Of a stretch of 46,506 bases of DNA, positions 20,797 to 29,228 are shown in pieces. Source of the stretch: Natrialba taiwanensis DSM 12281 (lineage in GTDB: Archaea > Halobacteriota > Halobacteria > Halobacteriales > Natrialbaceae); contig NZ_AOIL01000037.1 in NCBI RefSeq assembly GCF_000337595.1, positions 1 to 46,506 of the forward strand. Reading direction: 5' to 3'. Position 1 is the first letter of the stretch; each line of letters opens with the position of its first letter. The translations under genes were made by a program, and so were the position numbers. The notes below the pieces were generated by a model that was not told the origin of the DNA, searched no databases, and was given only the letters and a program-made list of their open reading frames with translations.

Positions 20797-20819
20797 CAAG
20801 AACCCACTCCGACAGACAG
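20785..20819 (+). repeat. 35-base exact repeat covering a gene start (copy 2)
   Basis: Identical to 2327-2361 on the other strand. It includes the last codons of one gene, the overlapping start and ten codons of the next. Confidence 0.9.
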
Positions 20820-20929
20820 AGAAGGGCGAACAGTGGTATCAAGCAGTGAAGCGATCAGAGGACTCGGCAGAGGAAACGTCCCGCAAGATCGGGCGGCTGT
20901 TCGGCATCGGGAGTGTTGACGATGAGTGA
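20789..20929 (+). CDS. Small hypothetical protein with copied N-terminus
   Basis: A 46-residue product. MSNKNPLRQT is shared with the zinc ribbon at 2172-2357; the rest (WYQAVKRSEDSAEETSRKIG RLFGIG) is a basic helix and unrelated. Last gene of the operon. Confidence 0.6.
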   Translation: MSNKNPLRQTEKGEQWYQAVKRSEDSAEETSRKIGRLFGIGSVDDE

Positions 20930-21108
20930 GAGCAACGCAGACGATTAAAGCAGTGCGTAACTCGATTAATGCAGTCGTTATATTTAAGTAGACAGCTATA
21001 ATACGTTAAGGCATACCCTTCGGCCCTCCAAGCCCACCCCGCTAATCCTCACACTGAGAACGTCACTGTGGAAGGGGACAAGCAAACGCCCCAACCCCGC
21101 CTAGTCCT
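20930..21108. promoter_or_regulatory. Promoter with two direct repeats and structured leader
   Basis: CGATTAAaGCAGTgCGTaA (20942-20960) and CGATTAAtGCAGTCGTtA (20963-20980) repeat at a 21-base interval, two turns of the helix, directly before a TATA box (TTATATTTA, about 20979-20987). About 100 bases then separate the expected transcription start from ATG 21109, a longer leader than usual here, with GGGG...CCCC pairing near 21075-21094. Confidence 0.6.
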
Positions 21109-21693
21109 ATGTCTGCCAAACCCAAGAGCGACGAGAGTAACGTCACCGTAGAGTGCGAGTATCCAAACTGCGAAGAGATAGGAAAGGTATGGGAGTTCCA
21201 CCATGGGGATTACTGTTCCAACAAGTGCGAGCTGAAGCACGAAGGGCGCAAAGAACTTGGAGGGATAAAGTTCGATCATTGCAGATGTTTCACCTGCATG
21301 ACCGAACTGAAAGAGATCGTCCCACCCAAGCCCGACCATGCGTTTGACGTATCAGGAGTCGGTTGGTACACTGACCCCGAGACAGGGACGGTACACATTG
21401 AACGATTCGGTCAAGAGGTAACACGGGAAGCCGCAGTCGGTTTTCAACACAAGACACCTAGTGCAGGCTTTGGAGAGAAAGAACACAACGAGCGCGTTGT
21501 TACAGGCACTGTGTGCGATAACTGCGGTAATACAGATCACACGGCACACGTTTCGTATTTAGCGAATCAGCATAGCGTGGTGACTCGAGTGGTTTCCTTA
21601 CTCGAGGACGTGGAGTTTTCAGTACAAGAGTTTCACCGGGAGTACGTACGGACAGACGACATCGAACTTGCTCTTGGGAAGGCATTAGAATGA
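21109..21693 (+). CDS. Multi-zinc-finger protein
   Basis: A 194-residue product. Its N-terminal half contains CEYPNCEE, YCSNKCELKH, CRCFTCMTELKE; the middle has VCDNCGNTDHTAHVSYL, giving at least three metal sites. The C-terminal 45 residues are helical. It heads the operon that carries the second methylase. Possible transcription or DNA-binding role; not recognised further. Confidence 0.7.
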   Translation: MSAKPKSDESNVTVECEYPNCEEIGKVWEFHHGDYCSNKCELKHEGRKELGGIKFDHCRCFTCMTELKEIVPPKPDHAFDVSGVGWYTDPETGTVHIERFGQEVTREAAVGFQHKTPSAGFGEKEHNERVVTGTVCDNCGNTDHTAHVSYLANQHSVVTRVVSLLEDVEFSVQEFHREYVRTDDIELALGKALE

Positions 21694-21839
21694 GAGCGCT
21701 GTCCCAGCAGTTCAGTTGCACACTCTGTGGCAACGTGACGTGTCTTATCGAGGAGGAGCATCAAGAGCGCACGGAGTCCTATTGTCGGCAGTGCGAGTCC
21801 AAGACAGTCCACACAAAGGATACCAGTCGTGGCCGATGA
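21690..21839 (+). CDS. Zinc-ribbon protein
   Basis: A 49-residue product with CTLCGNVTCLIEEEHQ and YCRQCESKTVH. The start overlaps the previous stop (ATGA). Confidence 0.65.
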   Translation: MRALSQQFSCTLCGNVTCLIEEEHQERTESYCRQCESKTVHTKDTSRGR

Positions 21840-21884
21840 GTATAGGGAGGAACAGCATGTCGACGTTATTCGTAATGGGTGACT

Positions 21885-22715
21885 ATGCCTCAAAACGTCT
21901 TTCCCTATCCCGGTAACAAAGCACGCCATAGTGAGTGGATCATAGGGCACTTACCAGAGCATACCTGCTATGTGGAACCCTTCGGAGGTGCCGCCGGAGT
22001 CCTATTCAACAAGCCCAAGAGCAAGGTAGAGGTTTACAACGATGTCAACGGGGACCTCGTCCATTTCTTCAAGACACTCCGTGAACGCGGTGATGATCTA
22101 CAAGAGTGGTTGAAGAACGTCCCCTTCTCACAGTCCGTTTACCGAGAGTGGCGTGATGAGTTCCTTGGTGGCGAAAGGGTTGATGACCCAATCGAACGAG
22201 CAGGCCGATTCTTCACACTCCGCTACCAGTCCTTCGGTGGGGCGTTGGATAATACCGCATCTTGGCGAAGACCCTCCTCTGAAATACCAGAATCTTCGAA
22301 GTTCGTCAAGAAGGTTGACGCATTAACACCCTTCCGAGATAGACTGCGCGGTGTCCATATCGAGGAACAGTCTGCGATCGACCTCATTGACAGGTACGAC
22401 AGTGAAGACACAGTGTTCTACTGTGACCCGCCATACATTGGGACAGAACACCGTTACGCCAATAGCGACTTCAACCATCGTTGTCTGCACAAACGGTTGT
22501 CTGAGTGTGAGGGTAGTGTTCTACTCTCCTATGACGATATACCGCCATGGTACGGTGATGGGTGGCAAGTAGTCACGAAGGACGCCAACTTTGCGATTGA
22601 CAACGTCGACGGCGTGAAGGATGCAACTGAAGTTCTCCTAATGAACTTCGATAGTGACGGTGAACCCCTTATGTCCGGTGTAGGACAGCAGGGCTTAGAC
22701 GCTTTTGCAGACTAA
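21885..22715 (+). CDS. Second Dam-type DNA adenine N6-methyltransferase
   Basis: A 276-residue product. FPYPGNKARHSEWI is motif I and DPPY at 181-184 is motif IV, at the same position as in the 7054 protein; GAAGVLFNKPKSKVEVYNDV and ERAGRFFTLRYQSF also align. Start ATG 21885 is chosen because it aligns with the paralogue; GTG 21879 is an alternative. The two proteins differ enough, mainly in the middle (target recognition), to suggest different specificities or old duplication. No nuclease gene lies next to this copy. Confidence 0.9.
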   Translation: MPQNVFPYPGNKARHSEWIIGHLPEHTCYVEPFGGAAGVLFNKPKSKVEVYNDVNGDLVHFFKTLRERGDDLQEWLKNVPFSQSVYREWRDEFLGGERVDDPIERAGRFFTLRYQSFGGALDNTASWRRPSSEIPESSKFVKKVDALTPFRDRLRGVHIEEQSAIDLIDRYDSEDTVFYCDPPYIGTEHRYANSDFNHRCLHKRLSECEGSVLLSYDDIPPWYGDGWQVVTKDANFAIDNVDGVKDATEVLLMNFDSDGEPLMSGVGQQGLDAFAD

Positions 22716-22826
22716 CCAGTGGCATGTAACCCATCACATACACCTGTAACGATATATAACCCAGTGCGTTAGGCCATCTAGAGTATCAGATACGAATACG
22801 GCGGTACTCCCGTAAATCAGTTAGCT
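22716..22826 (+). promoter_or_regulatory. Promoter region before the packaging genes
   Basis: GATATATAAC near 22750-22759 is a good TATA box. No gene is seen. TTAGGCCATCTAG (22769-22781) also occurs near 10142, which may be chance. Confidence 0.5.
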
Positions 22827-22949
22827 ATGACAGACCTTTCGGACATTTCGATTGACGTACAACGCTTTCACTACTACACCGGGGACGTAGTTACATACCT
22901 CAAAGACCCGATTTCTGCAGAGTGGCGCGTATTCCGAGCGGCTCAGTAG
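22827..22949 (+). CDS. Tiny hypothetical protein
   Basis: A 40-residue product (MTDLSDISIDVQRFHYYTGD VVTYLKDPISAEWRVFRAAQ) with a compact beta pattern. It precedes the small terminase gene by 31 bases. Function unknown. Confidence 0.6.
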   Translation: MTDLSDISIDVQRFHYYTGDVVTYLKDPISAEWRVFRAAQ

Positions 22950-22980
22950 CGGATACCAAAACAACACAGGCCATGCAACT

Positions 22981-23604
22981 ATGACAGAGAAGTGTGTAGC
23001 ATCATGCAAAGACGGGTCCGACTGTGGGGCCTATCCTATCGAAGGGTCCGATAAGTGCCGGATGCACGCCGGGACGAGTTCAGATGGGAAATCTCACGAA
23101 GGGAACGATAACGCTGTTGGGAACGACGGTGGGGCAGAGGAAGGCAACACGAACTCTGTTTCCCACGGGGCATATGCAGAACAGTCCAACCTATATAACG
23201 ACGTGTTTACCAATGCAGAGCGTGACATAGCCGACGATATCTTTGAGGACTATAAGAACAGATATCTCGAGGCCCACGGGGATATTCCCACCGGGCACGA
23301 GCTTCGGTTGTTCAAACTGTCTGTAAACGCGGTGACTGAGATCCGAGTTGAGAATTGGGCGACCGATCGGCCCGAAGTGCTTGACTCTGGTACGCCCCAT
23401 ATCGACAGTGAACAGCACTTCACAGAAGGCGGGCAACGCTATTTCAAGTACAAGAAGAGTCCGTCATTAGCGGCCAAGAAGACGTTGAGTAACGAGAATC
23501 GGATGTGGCTCAAGGACCTTGGCTTACTCGAGGACCCACAGTCACAGACGGCCAATTCAGTTGCGGACTTAGCAGAGGTGTGGGAATCGGACCTCACGGA
23601 CTAA
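22981..23604 (+). CDS. terS: Terminase small subunit candidate
   Basis: A 207-residue product directly before the large terminase. The N-terminus (CVASCKDGSDCGAYPIEG, CRMHAG) is a Cys/His zinc-like unit; GNDNAVGNDGGAEEGNTNSV SHGAY is a Gly/Asn-rich motif typical of haloviral and phage small-terminase or terminase-associated proteins. The C-terminal 130 residues are helical with KKSPSLAAKKTLSNENRMWL. It would recognise viral DNA and load it onto the motor. Assignment rests on position and the N-terminal pattern. Confidence 0.65.
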   Translation: MTEKCVASCKDGSDCGAYPIEGSDKCRMHAGTSSDGKSHEGNDNAVGNDGGAEEGNTNSVSHGAYAEQSNLYNDVFTNAERDIADDIFEDYKNRYLEAHGDIPTGHELRLFKLSVNAVTEIRVENWATDRPEVLDSGTPHIDSEQHFTEGGQRYFKYKKSPSLAAKKTLSNENRMWLKDLGLLEDPQSQTANSVADLAEVWESDLTD

Positions 23605-23611
23605 CTCACTC

Positions 23612-23639
23612 ATAGATACCTATAGCGAGTTATAGATAC
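23612..23639 (+). promoter_or_regulatory. Inverted and direct repeats before the large terminase
   Basis: CTATA-gcgagt-TATAG (23620-23635) is an inverted repeat, and ATAGATAC occurs twice (23612-23619 and 23632-23639). The repeat ends three bases before ATG 23642. It may be an operator for the late operon and resembles the TTATAG/CTATAA pairs at 6622 and 16626. Confidence 0.5.
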
Positions 23640-23641
23640 AC

Positions 23642-25192
23642 ATGAAGATAGAGGACTTACCCCGGCCCCGGAACTACAAACCGGGAACTGGAAACAACAG
23701 ATACGCTCGTTTCATCGGGGACTGGTTGGGCCTCGAGCGTACCGAAGTCCTTGACGACATTGCCGAAAGCCTGGATGAACACGGACAGACCCTCGTTGTA
23801 GGGGGTAATGGTCTTGGCAAGTCCTACGACGCGAGTGCATTAGGCATAGCGGCACTCTACTGTAACCCCAATACAGTCGTCCCGATTACAGCAGGGAATG
23901 GGGACACTCTCAAGAACAGTATCTGGAAGCCGATTAAGTCACTGTGGCGCAACTCGGAGCTTCCAGGGGACTACAAGGATAACGATCGCTCCCTACACAC
24001 TGGTTTTGATGACGAGTGGTTCCTCGAGTGTCATAGTCCGAAGTACCCCGATGATCTTGAAGGGGACCACAATGCGAACGTCATTTACATAATCGAAGAG
24101 GCGGACAAACCCGGACTCACTGCTGAACACATTGACAGTGCCCGGAGTACGCTGGCAGAAGGGGACCATATCTTAGTCCTCTGCAACCCACCGACTGACG
24201 AGACTAACATCGTCTACGAGCTGGAACAACGAGACTCGTGGAACGTTCTCCGGTATCCGACGTGGGAGTCACGTAACGCTCGAGCCGATCGGGGCCTAAC
24301 TGACCGGCCCAAGATTGGTGGGCTCTCTGGCGTTGGGAAGATGAAAGACGATTGGGCCGAGTATCATGATGAGGAATGGCCTGGTATTGACCAAGTCATT
24401 GAGTGGTCCAGTCCGTATCTGACCGAAGACGGAGAGCCCACTGTTCGTGAGACAGTGGCAGAAGAGGACAATCCAGACTTCCGGACGGACTTGCATGAGA
24501 AGTGGTACAAGCGGCGCGCTGGTGTCATGCCACCACAGGGGGCATCGAAGTGGCGGCCGTTCAGTATCTCGGATGTTCGTGCGGCCTACAAGCGCACTGA
24601 GTTCCGCGATGGGGCGTGCAACACTGCTGGCCTTGACGTTGCCCGAAGTAATGACGAAACCGTTCTCAGCGGGAAACACGGCCAGCATATCCGTGTCCAC
24701 TACAACGAGAAGGGGACAAATCACGTCAAACAGAAAGAAGCGATTCGGGCAGAGTTGCTCGACCTCAATGGGCCAGAGATAGCAGTTGACGCTGTTGGTG
24801 AAGGCTCTGGTTTGGCCGATGAGTTGGATATGCACTTCTCGAGTGTCCATCGTTTCAGTAACGGGGCCACAGCAAGAGACGACGAGGAATATCGGGACTG
24901 TTGGGCCGAAGCCCTCGCCCTGTTTGGCGAGTTCCTCGATAACGGCGGTGTGATCCACAACGATCGGCTCCGTGAGGAACTAATGGCCGCTGCCCGTGTA
25001 GTCGAATTTGATGATAAGACCCTCCGAAGTCGTGGCGGGGACGTTATCGAAGCCACTCCGAAAGAGGAAATTAAGGAACAACTCGGCCATTCGCCGGACT
25101 ACCTGGATAGCGCACTAATGGCGAATTGGGTTGACTTAGCAAAAGAAACCCATAGAGTCGTCAAACCGAGCGTAACCGAACCAATAATCTAA
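23642..25192 (+). CDS. terL: Terminase large subunit
   Basis: A 516-residue product. The ATPase half has Walker A VGGNGLGKSYDA (about residues 53-64) and Walker B VIYIIEEAD (147-155), with a coupling motif after it (ILVLCNPPTDETN). The nuclease half has AGLDVARSNDETV, PEIAVDAVGEGSG and HSPDYLDSALMAN, which supply the acidic residues of the RNase H-like site. It pumps DNA into the procapsid through the portal and cuts it. Gene order terminase-portal-head follows. Confidence 0.95.
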   Translation: MKIEDLPRPRNYKPGTGNNRYARFIGDWLGLERTEVLDDIAESLDEHGQTLVVGGNGLGKSYDASALGIAALYCNPNTVVPITAGNGDTLKNSIWKPIKSLWRNSELPGDYKDNDRSLHTGFDDEWFLECHSPKYPDDLEGDHNANVIYIIEEADKPGLTAEHIDSARSTLAEGDHILVLCNPPTDETNIVYELEQRDSWNVLRYPTWESRNARADRGLTDRPKIGGLSGVGKMKDDWAEYHDEEWPGIDQVIEWSSPYLTEDGEPTVRETVAEEDNPDFRTDLHEKWYKRRAGVMPPQGASKWRPFSISDVRAAYKRTEFRDGACNTAGLDVARSNDETVLSGKHGQHIRVHYNEKGTNHVKQKEAIRAELLDLNGPEIAVDAVGEGSGLADELDMHFSSVHRFSNGATARDDEEYRDCWAEALALFGEFLDNGGVIHNDRLREELMAAARVVEFDDKTLRSRGGDVIEATPKEEIKEQLGHSPDYLDSALMANWVDLAKETHRVVKPSVTEPII

Positions 25193-25194
25193 CA

Positions 25195-26784
25195 ATGGGA
25201 CTACGAGACAAACTCACGGCGATGCTACAGGCAGCGCCCCAGACAGTCGAAACGACCGGTGGGGGACCCGTCGACCGCGGTAACGACATCCAGCGCGACA
25301 CCCCTCCGAAAGACGACTACCATACCTATCGCCGACAGTATCGGACGAATCCATTTGTTGCGGCAGCACTCGACATCCGTGCATCAGAGACCGTCCGTCC
25401 GGGCTATCGTATCGAAGCCGATGACGACTCTCTGAAGCAAGAACTCGAGGATTGGGCACGTGAAGCGGCCTACTACGCCGGAGAGTCTGGCGAGGATTTG
25501 AGTCCGCTCTTGTGGACAGTTGCACGAGATCACGATCTTGACGGCATTGTCCTGGCCGAAAACGTCTGGGATGACCCGAGTGATCCCTCTACGCTCGAGG
25601 GAGTCAAGCAATTCGACCCGGCACAGACGGACTTTCTAACTCCGGATAACAGTTCGATGCTGTTTCCTGCCGACGAGGAGGATCTCCCGCGGGATGAGGA
25701 GGGCAATCGGATAGCTCCGGAGGAACGCACTCCATCGGGTAAGATTCCCTCTGCGGTTCAGTATCCAGAGGGATGGGGATTCGACGAAAACGAGAATTAC
25801 CTCTCTCAAGACGATTACATCAAACTGACTCGGTCACCTGGCTTCAGCGATAAGCGAGCACCAGGAGGGAACGCTCCCAAGTCGGCAGACTTTGGTCCGA
25901 ATCGTGGCGTCTCTCTTGTTGAGAGCATTTCGGCCGAGGTCGATCGGATGGAAGCGCGCTCGCAGGACTATAATGCGAGCATCGCAGCGCACGCATACCC
26001 ACGACTCAAGGTCCAGTTTGAGGACTACGAGCGCGGCAATGAGGTCGTCTCGTGGGACCGAGAGAAGATTGCGGACTACATGGGCAAACTCACTCGGGAG
26101 GGGGACAATAAGAAATACTCTCTCGATGGGGACTGGGTAGATCCCGGTGGGTCGGTTGGTTCCCCGCCTGGAGCTGACGCTGAACTCATCGAGGGTTCGG
26201 TGCCGGACGTGATCGACTCGCTTCACTACTCAGTTGACTACATCTTGAGTGGCCTGCGAGTCCCGAAGGCCCTGGTCGGATTCGGGGACAATATCAACCG
26301 CGATATCACGGGAGACCAACGCGGCCAGTTCGAGCAGGACATCTATCATAACCGGCGGAAGATTGAACGAAAGTTCTTGACGCCGCTGTTTCGGATGAAG
26401 GCCCGTGAGATTCGTGGCGATGGTCCGTTTGATGAGTCGGTTGATGTCTCGGACGTGACTGGCCATCTCGAGCCCGAAGACGAGGAGAACCCCCTCAAGG
26501 ATGAGGACTTCGACGCGCAAGAGTTCAAGACGATGATGGAGGGAGTGACGAACTTCCTTGATTCGGGTGCTGATGTCTACTTCGAGGACGTGACTGAACT
26601 CTTAGGCGAGATTCTTGGGATGGACCTAGAAGAATACGCTGTTGACCCTGAGGAACTCGAGCAAGAGTTGAACGAGATGGGTCCGCTTGACGACGGCCAA
26701 GACCCAGATATTCCTGAAGAAGGTGATGAACCTCCGGAGCCGCCTGAAGAACAAGGGGGAGATGGAATCCCGGCCGATGACTAA
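25195..26784 (+). CDS. Portal protein
   Basis: A 529-residue acidic product directly after the large terminase. The pattern YRRQYRTNPFVAAALDIRAS ETVRPGYRI, a clip/stem region (VPDVIDSLHYSVDYILSGLR, VPKALVGFGDNINRDITG DQ) and RKIERKFLTPLFRM are typical of HK97/SPP1-type portals (gp6-like). A very acidic C-terminal tail follows. It forms the dodecameric DNA gate and the vertex to which the tail attaches. Confidence 0.9.
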   Translation: MGLRDKLTAMLQAAPQTVETTGGGPVDRGNDIQRDTPPKDDYHTYRRQYRTNPFVAAALDIRASETVRPGYRIEADDDSLKQELEDWAREAAYYAGESGEDLSPLLWTVARDHDLDGIVLAENVWDDPSDPSTLEGVKQFDPAQTDFLTPDNSSMLFPADEEDLPRDEEGNRIAPEERTPSGKIPSAVQYPEGWGFDENENYLSQDDYIKLTRSPGFSDKRAPGGNAPKSADFGPNRGVSLVESISAEVDRMEARSQDYNASIAAHAYPRLKVQFEDYERGNEVVSWDREKIADYMGKLTREGDNKKYSLDGDWVDPGGSVGSPPGADAELIEGSVPDVIDSLHYSVDYILSGLRVPKALVGFGDNINRDITGDQRGQFEQDIYHNRRKIERKFLTPLFRMKAREIRGDGPFDESVDVSDVTGHLEPEDEENPLKDEDFDAQEFKTMMEGVTNFLDSGADVYFEDVTELLGEILGMDLEEYAVDPEELEQELNEMGPLDDGQDPDIPEEGDEPPEPPEEQGGDGIPADD

Positions 26785-27608
26785 TGGTCAAACGCAAGAC
26801 GAACCCACGGACGCAGATCACGGAGATACAGAAAGCGTTTGAGTCCGACATCTACCATCGGCTCATCCGTGACTCAGACGGGGAGCCCTTGTCCCCTGAA
26901 ATCCGTGAGCGCGTTGTAGAGGAAGACGCCCTTGGACTTGAGACGATACAACTCCAGTTCGAGTTCCCGGAGAATCCTGAAGCCGCTGCTGACTTCGAGG
27001 ACTGGCTTGATGGAAAGATTCGGTCGGATGTGCTTGAGTCGGCATCTCGAAGACAAGTCGTAGATGGTCGTCACTATTCGAGTGACTATCTATATCAGTC
27101 CAGTCAGCAGGGAGTCAAGCACTCCCATCGGGAGTTACGGCGTGCGGGGGTAGACCTCTCGGATGAGGATACGCAGATTGGGACGGTCCTACGGACGCCA
27201 GTCCATGAGGATATCTTGTCATCTGCCTACGTCAGAGCATACGATGAACTCGACAATATCACGTCGGAAATGTCGACTGAGATAAGCCGGGTGATGTCTG
27301 ACTCTCTGGCCGAGGGAGTGAATCCGAGGGAGACGGCACGTCGTATGACCGACCGGGTTGACGTAGGTCTGACTCGAGGCCGGCGGATTGCTCGGACAGA
27401 GACGGCACGGACGTATAACCTCCATAGTGCGGCCCGATATTCCGATTTGGGTGTGACGGAAGTCCGCATCCTTACTGCGAATCCGTGCGATCGGTGCGTA
27501 GACTTGCGAGAATCAGGGCCATATCCTATTGAGGAGGCGGGTTCGCTCCTCCCAGAGCATCCGAATTGTGTTTGTTCCCTCGCACCGATAACTGAAACAA
27601 TGCAGTAG
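26784..27608 (+). CDS. Mu F-like minor head protein (SPP1 gp7 family)
   Basis: A 274-residue product starting at TAATG overlap with the portal. The C-terminal domain, GRRIARTETARTYNLHSAAR ... GVTEVRILTANPCDRCVDLR ... PEHPNCVCSLAPI, is the phage Mu F-like head morphogenesis domain with its conserved Cys and His residues. The N-terminal part is helical. Known members associate with the portal and enter the capsid interior, aiding assembly or DNA ejection. Confidence 0.9.
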   Translation: MVKRKTNPRTQITEIQKAFESDIYHRLIRDSDGEPLSPEIRERVVEEDALGLETIQLQFEFPENPEAAADFEDWLDGKIRSDVLESASRRQVVDGRHYSSDYLYQSSQQGVKHSHRELRRAGVDLSDEDTQIGTVLRTPVHEDILSSAYVRAYDELDNITSEMSTEISRVMSDSLAEGVNPRETARRMTDRVDVGLTRGRRIARTETARTYNLHSAARYSDLGVTEVRILTANPCDRCVDLRESGPYPIEEAGSLLPEHPNCVCSLAPITETMQ

Positions 27609-27687
27609 ATAGCGGCCGATGACGGCGGAACGACACCCATCACACGAGTGGTGACGCCCGAGGATTTGTGACACGAGAATCGACAGT

Positions 27688-28848
27688 ATGACGCACCAGA
27701 ATCCAGTCCGAGCAACGTTAGAAGCGGACACGTTCGATGAAGATGCTGGTGTTTGGACGTTCTACGGAACGGTTATCGAGAACGATGAAGTGACCAATGG
27801 GTCTCATGGGAAGAAGTATTGGCCCGCAGCCGCACTTGAGGAAGCGGCTGGTTCTCTCACGGATCGTCCGGTTGTTGACGGACATTCCTACGATGACAAC
27901 GGCCAGCCGCTGAATGAGGCCGTTGAGGGGAAGGTTACGAACGATTGGTACGATCCGGATACGGGCTGGCGCTATGAGATGGAAGTGGGTGACGCGGAAC
28001 TCGCCCGCAAACTCAACAACAACCATCTTGAGGTGTCATTTCATGGCGGTGGCGCAAATGCCGGAGAGACTGATGACGGGGCGGCAACGATGTCTAACAT
28101 CTATTCGCGCGACTTAGCGATTGTCCCGTTTGGCGGCGCTCGAGGGAACGAAGTGAACGCTGGCCCGGCTCCGGATAGTCCGGCGTCGGCAGCGGCACTT
28201 TCGGCATCACTCGAGGGTGGCGACTCTCAACTTGTCGAACTCGATAACGCAAGTCCGGACACTGACACAGGCAACGAAGGGGCGGAATCCTCAGCGGATG
28301 ACAACGACTCTATGACTGACGACGATAATCCAGACACTCCCGACCTTGACCTTGACGGGCGGGTCGTTATCGACGAGGAACGGCACGCAGAACTGACCGC
28401 TGCAGAGACCGAACTCGAGGACCTTCAGGAAGAAAACGAGGAACTCGAGTCGGAACTTGAGGCGAAAGACGAACAGATCGACAAGGTGAAGGGCATCTAT
28501 GCTGCCAAGCTCGCCGAACTCTCCGGATTCTCGGAAGAGTTCTTCGAGGACAAGGACATTGACGTTCTTGAATCTGAACTGTCGAACCAACTCGACGTTG
28601 ATGAGGAGGAAGCTGCCGAGGCAGCCCTCTCGGGGATGGCAATGCCCCAGACCGGTGACGGTGGCGGTGAGAGCGTTACGGCGACCCTCTCCGGACTCGA
28701 CGACGAGGAACGCGAGGAGATTGCCCATCTAGCCAACCGGGCTGACATGCTCGACTCGGTAGACGCGGAGTATGCGGCCGAACTCCGAGAACAGGCAGCC
28801 GATATGGCTGGTGCAGACGAGTTCGCGGAACTTGAGGAGGTGCTCTAA
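27688..28848 (+). CDS. Prohead protease-scaffold fusion candidate
   Basis: A 386-residue product. Residues 1-165 form a protease-like domain: KKYWPAAALEEAAGSLTDRP VVDGHSYDD holds the candidate catalytic His, and ARKLNNNHLEVSFHGGG the candidate Ser, as in DUF2213-like/S78-type prohead proteases. A low-complexity acidic linker follows, then a coiled coil (about 235-275, ELTAAETELEDLQEENEELE) and an Ala/Asp/Glu-rich C-terminal part, as in scaffold proteins. The fusion fits the gene order before the decoration and capsid genes. Catalysis is not proven. Confidence 0.75.
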   Translation: MTHQNPVRATLEADTFDEDAGVWTFYGTVIENDEVTNGSHGKKYWPAAALEEAAGSLTDRPVVDGHSYDDNGQPLNEAVEGKVTNDWYDPDTGWRYEMEVGDAELARKLNNNHLEVSFHGGGANAGETDDGAATMSNIYSRDLAIVPFGGARGNEVNAGPAPDSPASAAALSASLEGGDSQLVELDNASPDTDTGNEGAESSADDNDSMTDDDNPDTPDLDLDGRVVIDEERHAELTAAETELEDLQEENEELESELEAKDEQIDKVKGIYAAKLAELSGFSEEFFEDKDIDVLESELSNQLDVDEEEAAEAALSGMAMPQTGDGGGESVTATLSGLDDEEREEIAHLANRADMLDSVDAEYAAELREQAADMAGADEFAELEEVL

Positions 28849-29220
28849 ATGGCGAAACCAGCAGGACATGCAGTCTACGACGGACGTACCGTTTCCTTCC
28901 CGACTGATGGCAGTGTCGCGAGTGGCGAGATTGTTGCACTTGACGGCAGCGGACAGGCAAGTTCGATGGCTGGGGACGGCTCCTCGAATGCGATCGGGAT
29001 TGTCTCCGATAAGGCCAACCCGGACGCTGAAGCAGGCGACAATATCCCAGTCCATGTGACTGGCGTTGTTATCGGCGAAGTTCCATCGGGTACGGCAGCA
29101 GGCGAGACCGTTGCGAACGGCAAGTACGACACGTTCAGTGACGAAGGCGGCCAATTCAAGCAGCATGATACCAGTAGCGTTTCTCTCGATGCTGGCTACG
29201 CTGCGGTTCACCTCGGGTGA
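28849..29220 (+). CDS. Capsid decoration protein (DUF2190-like)
   Basis: A 123-residue, Gly/Ala/Ser-rich beta protein directly before the major capsid gene. GEIVALDGSGQASSMAGDGS, AIGIVSDKANPDAEAGDNIP VHVTGVVIGEV fits the DUF2190/capsid-stabilising family, which caps HK97-type capsids as trimers. The 8-base gap to the capsid gene indicates coordinated, high expression. Confidence 0.75.
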   Translation: MAKPAGHAVYDGRTVSFPTDGSVASGEIVALDGSGQASSMAGDGSSNAIGIVSDKANPDAEAGDNIPVHVTGVVIGEVPSGTAAGETVANGKYDTFSDEGGQFKQHDTSSVSLDAGYAAVHLG

Positions 29221-29228
29221 TATAATCT

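Noticed and set aside
21836-21916. 26-codon frame starting at the ATGA junction before the second methylase
   Set aside because: It runs into the methylase gene in another frame; the methylase start is better supported by alignment with its paralogue.
10142-22781. TTAGGCCATCTAG shared by 10142 and 22769 as an attachment or origin site
   Set aside because: A 13-base match is expected by chance in a genome of this size, and no integrase was found.
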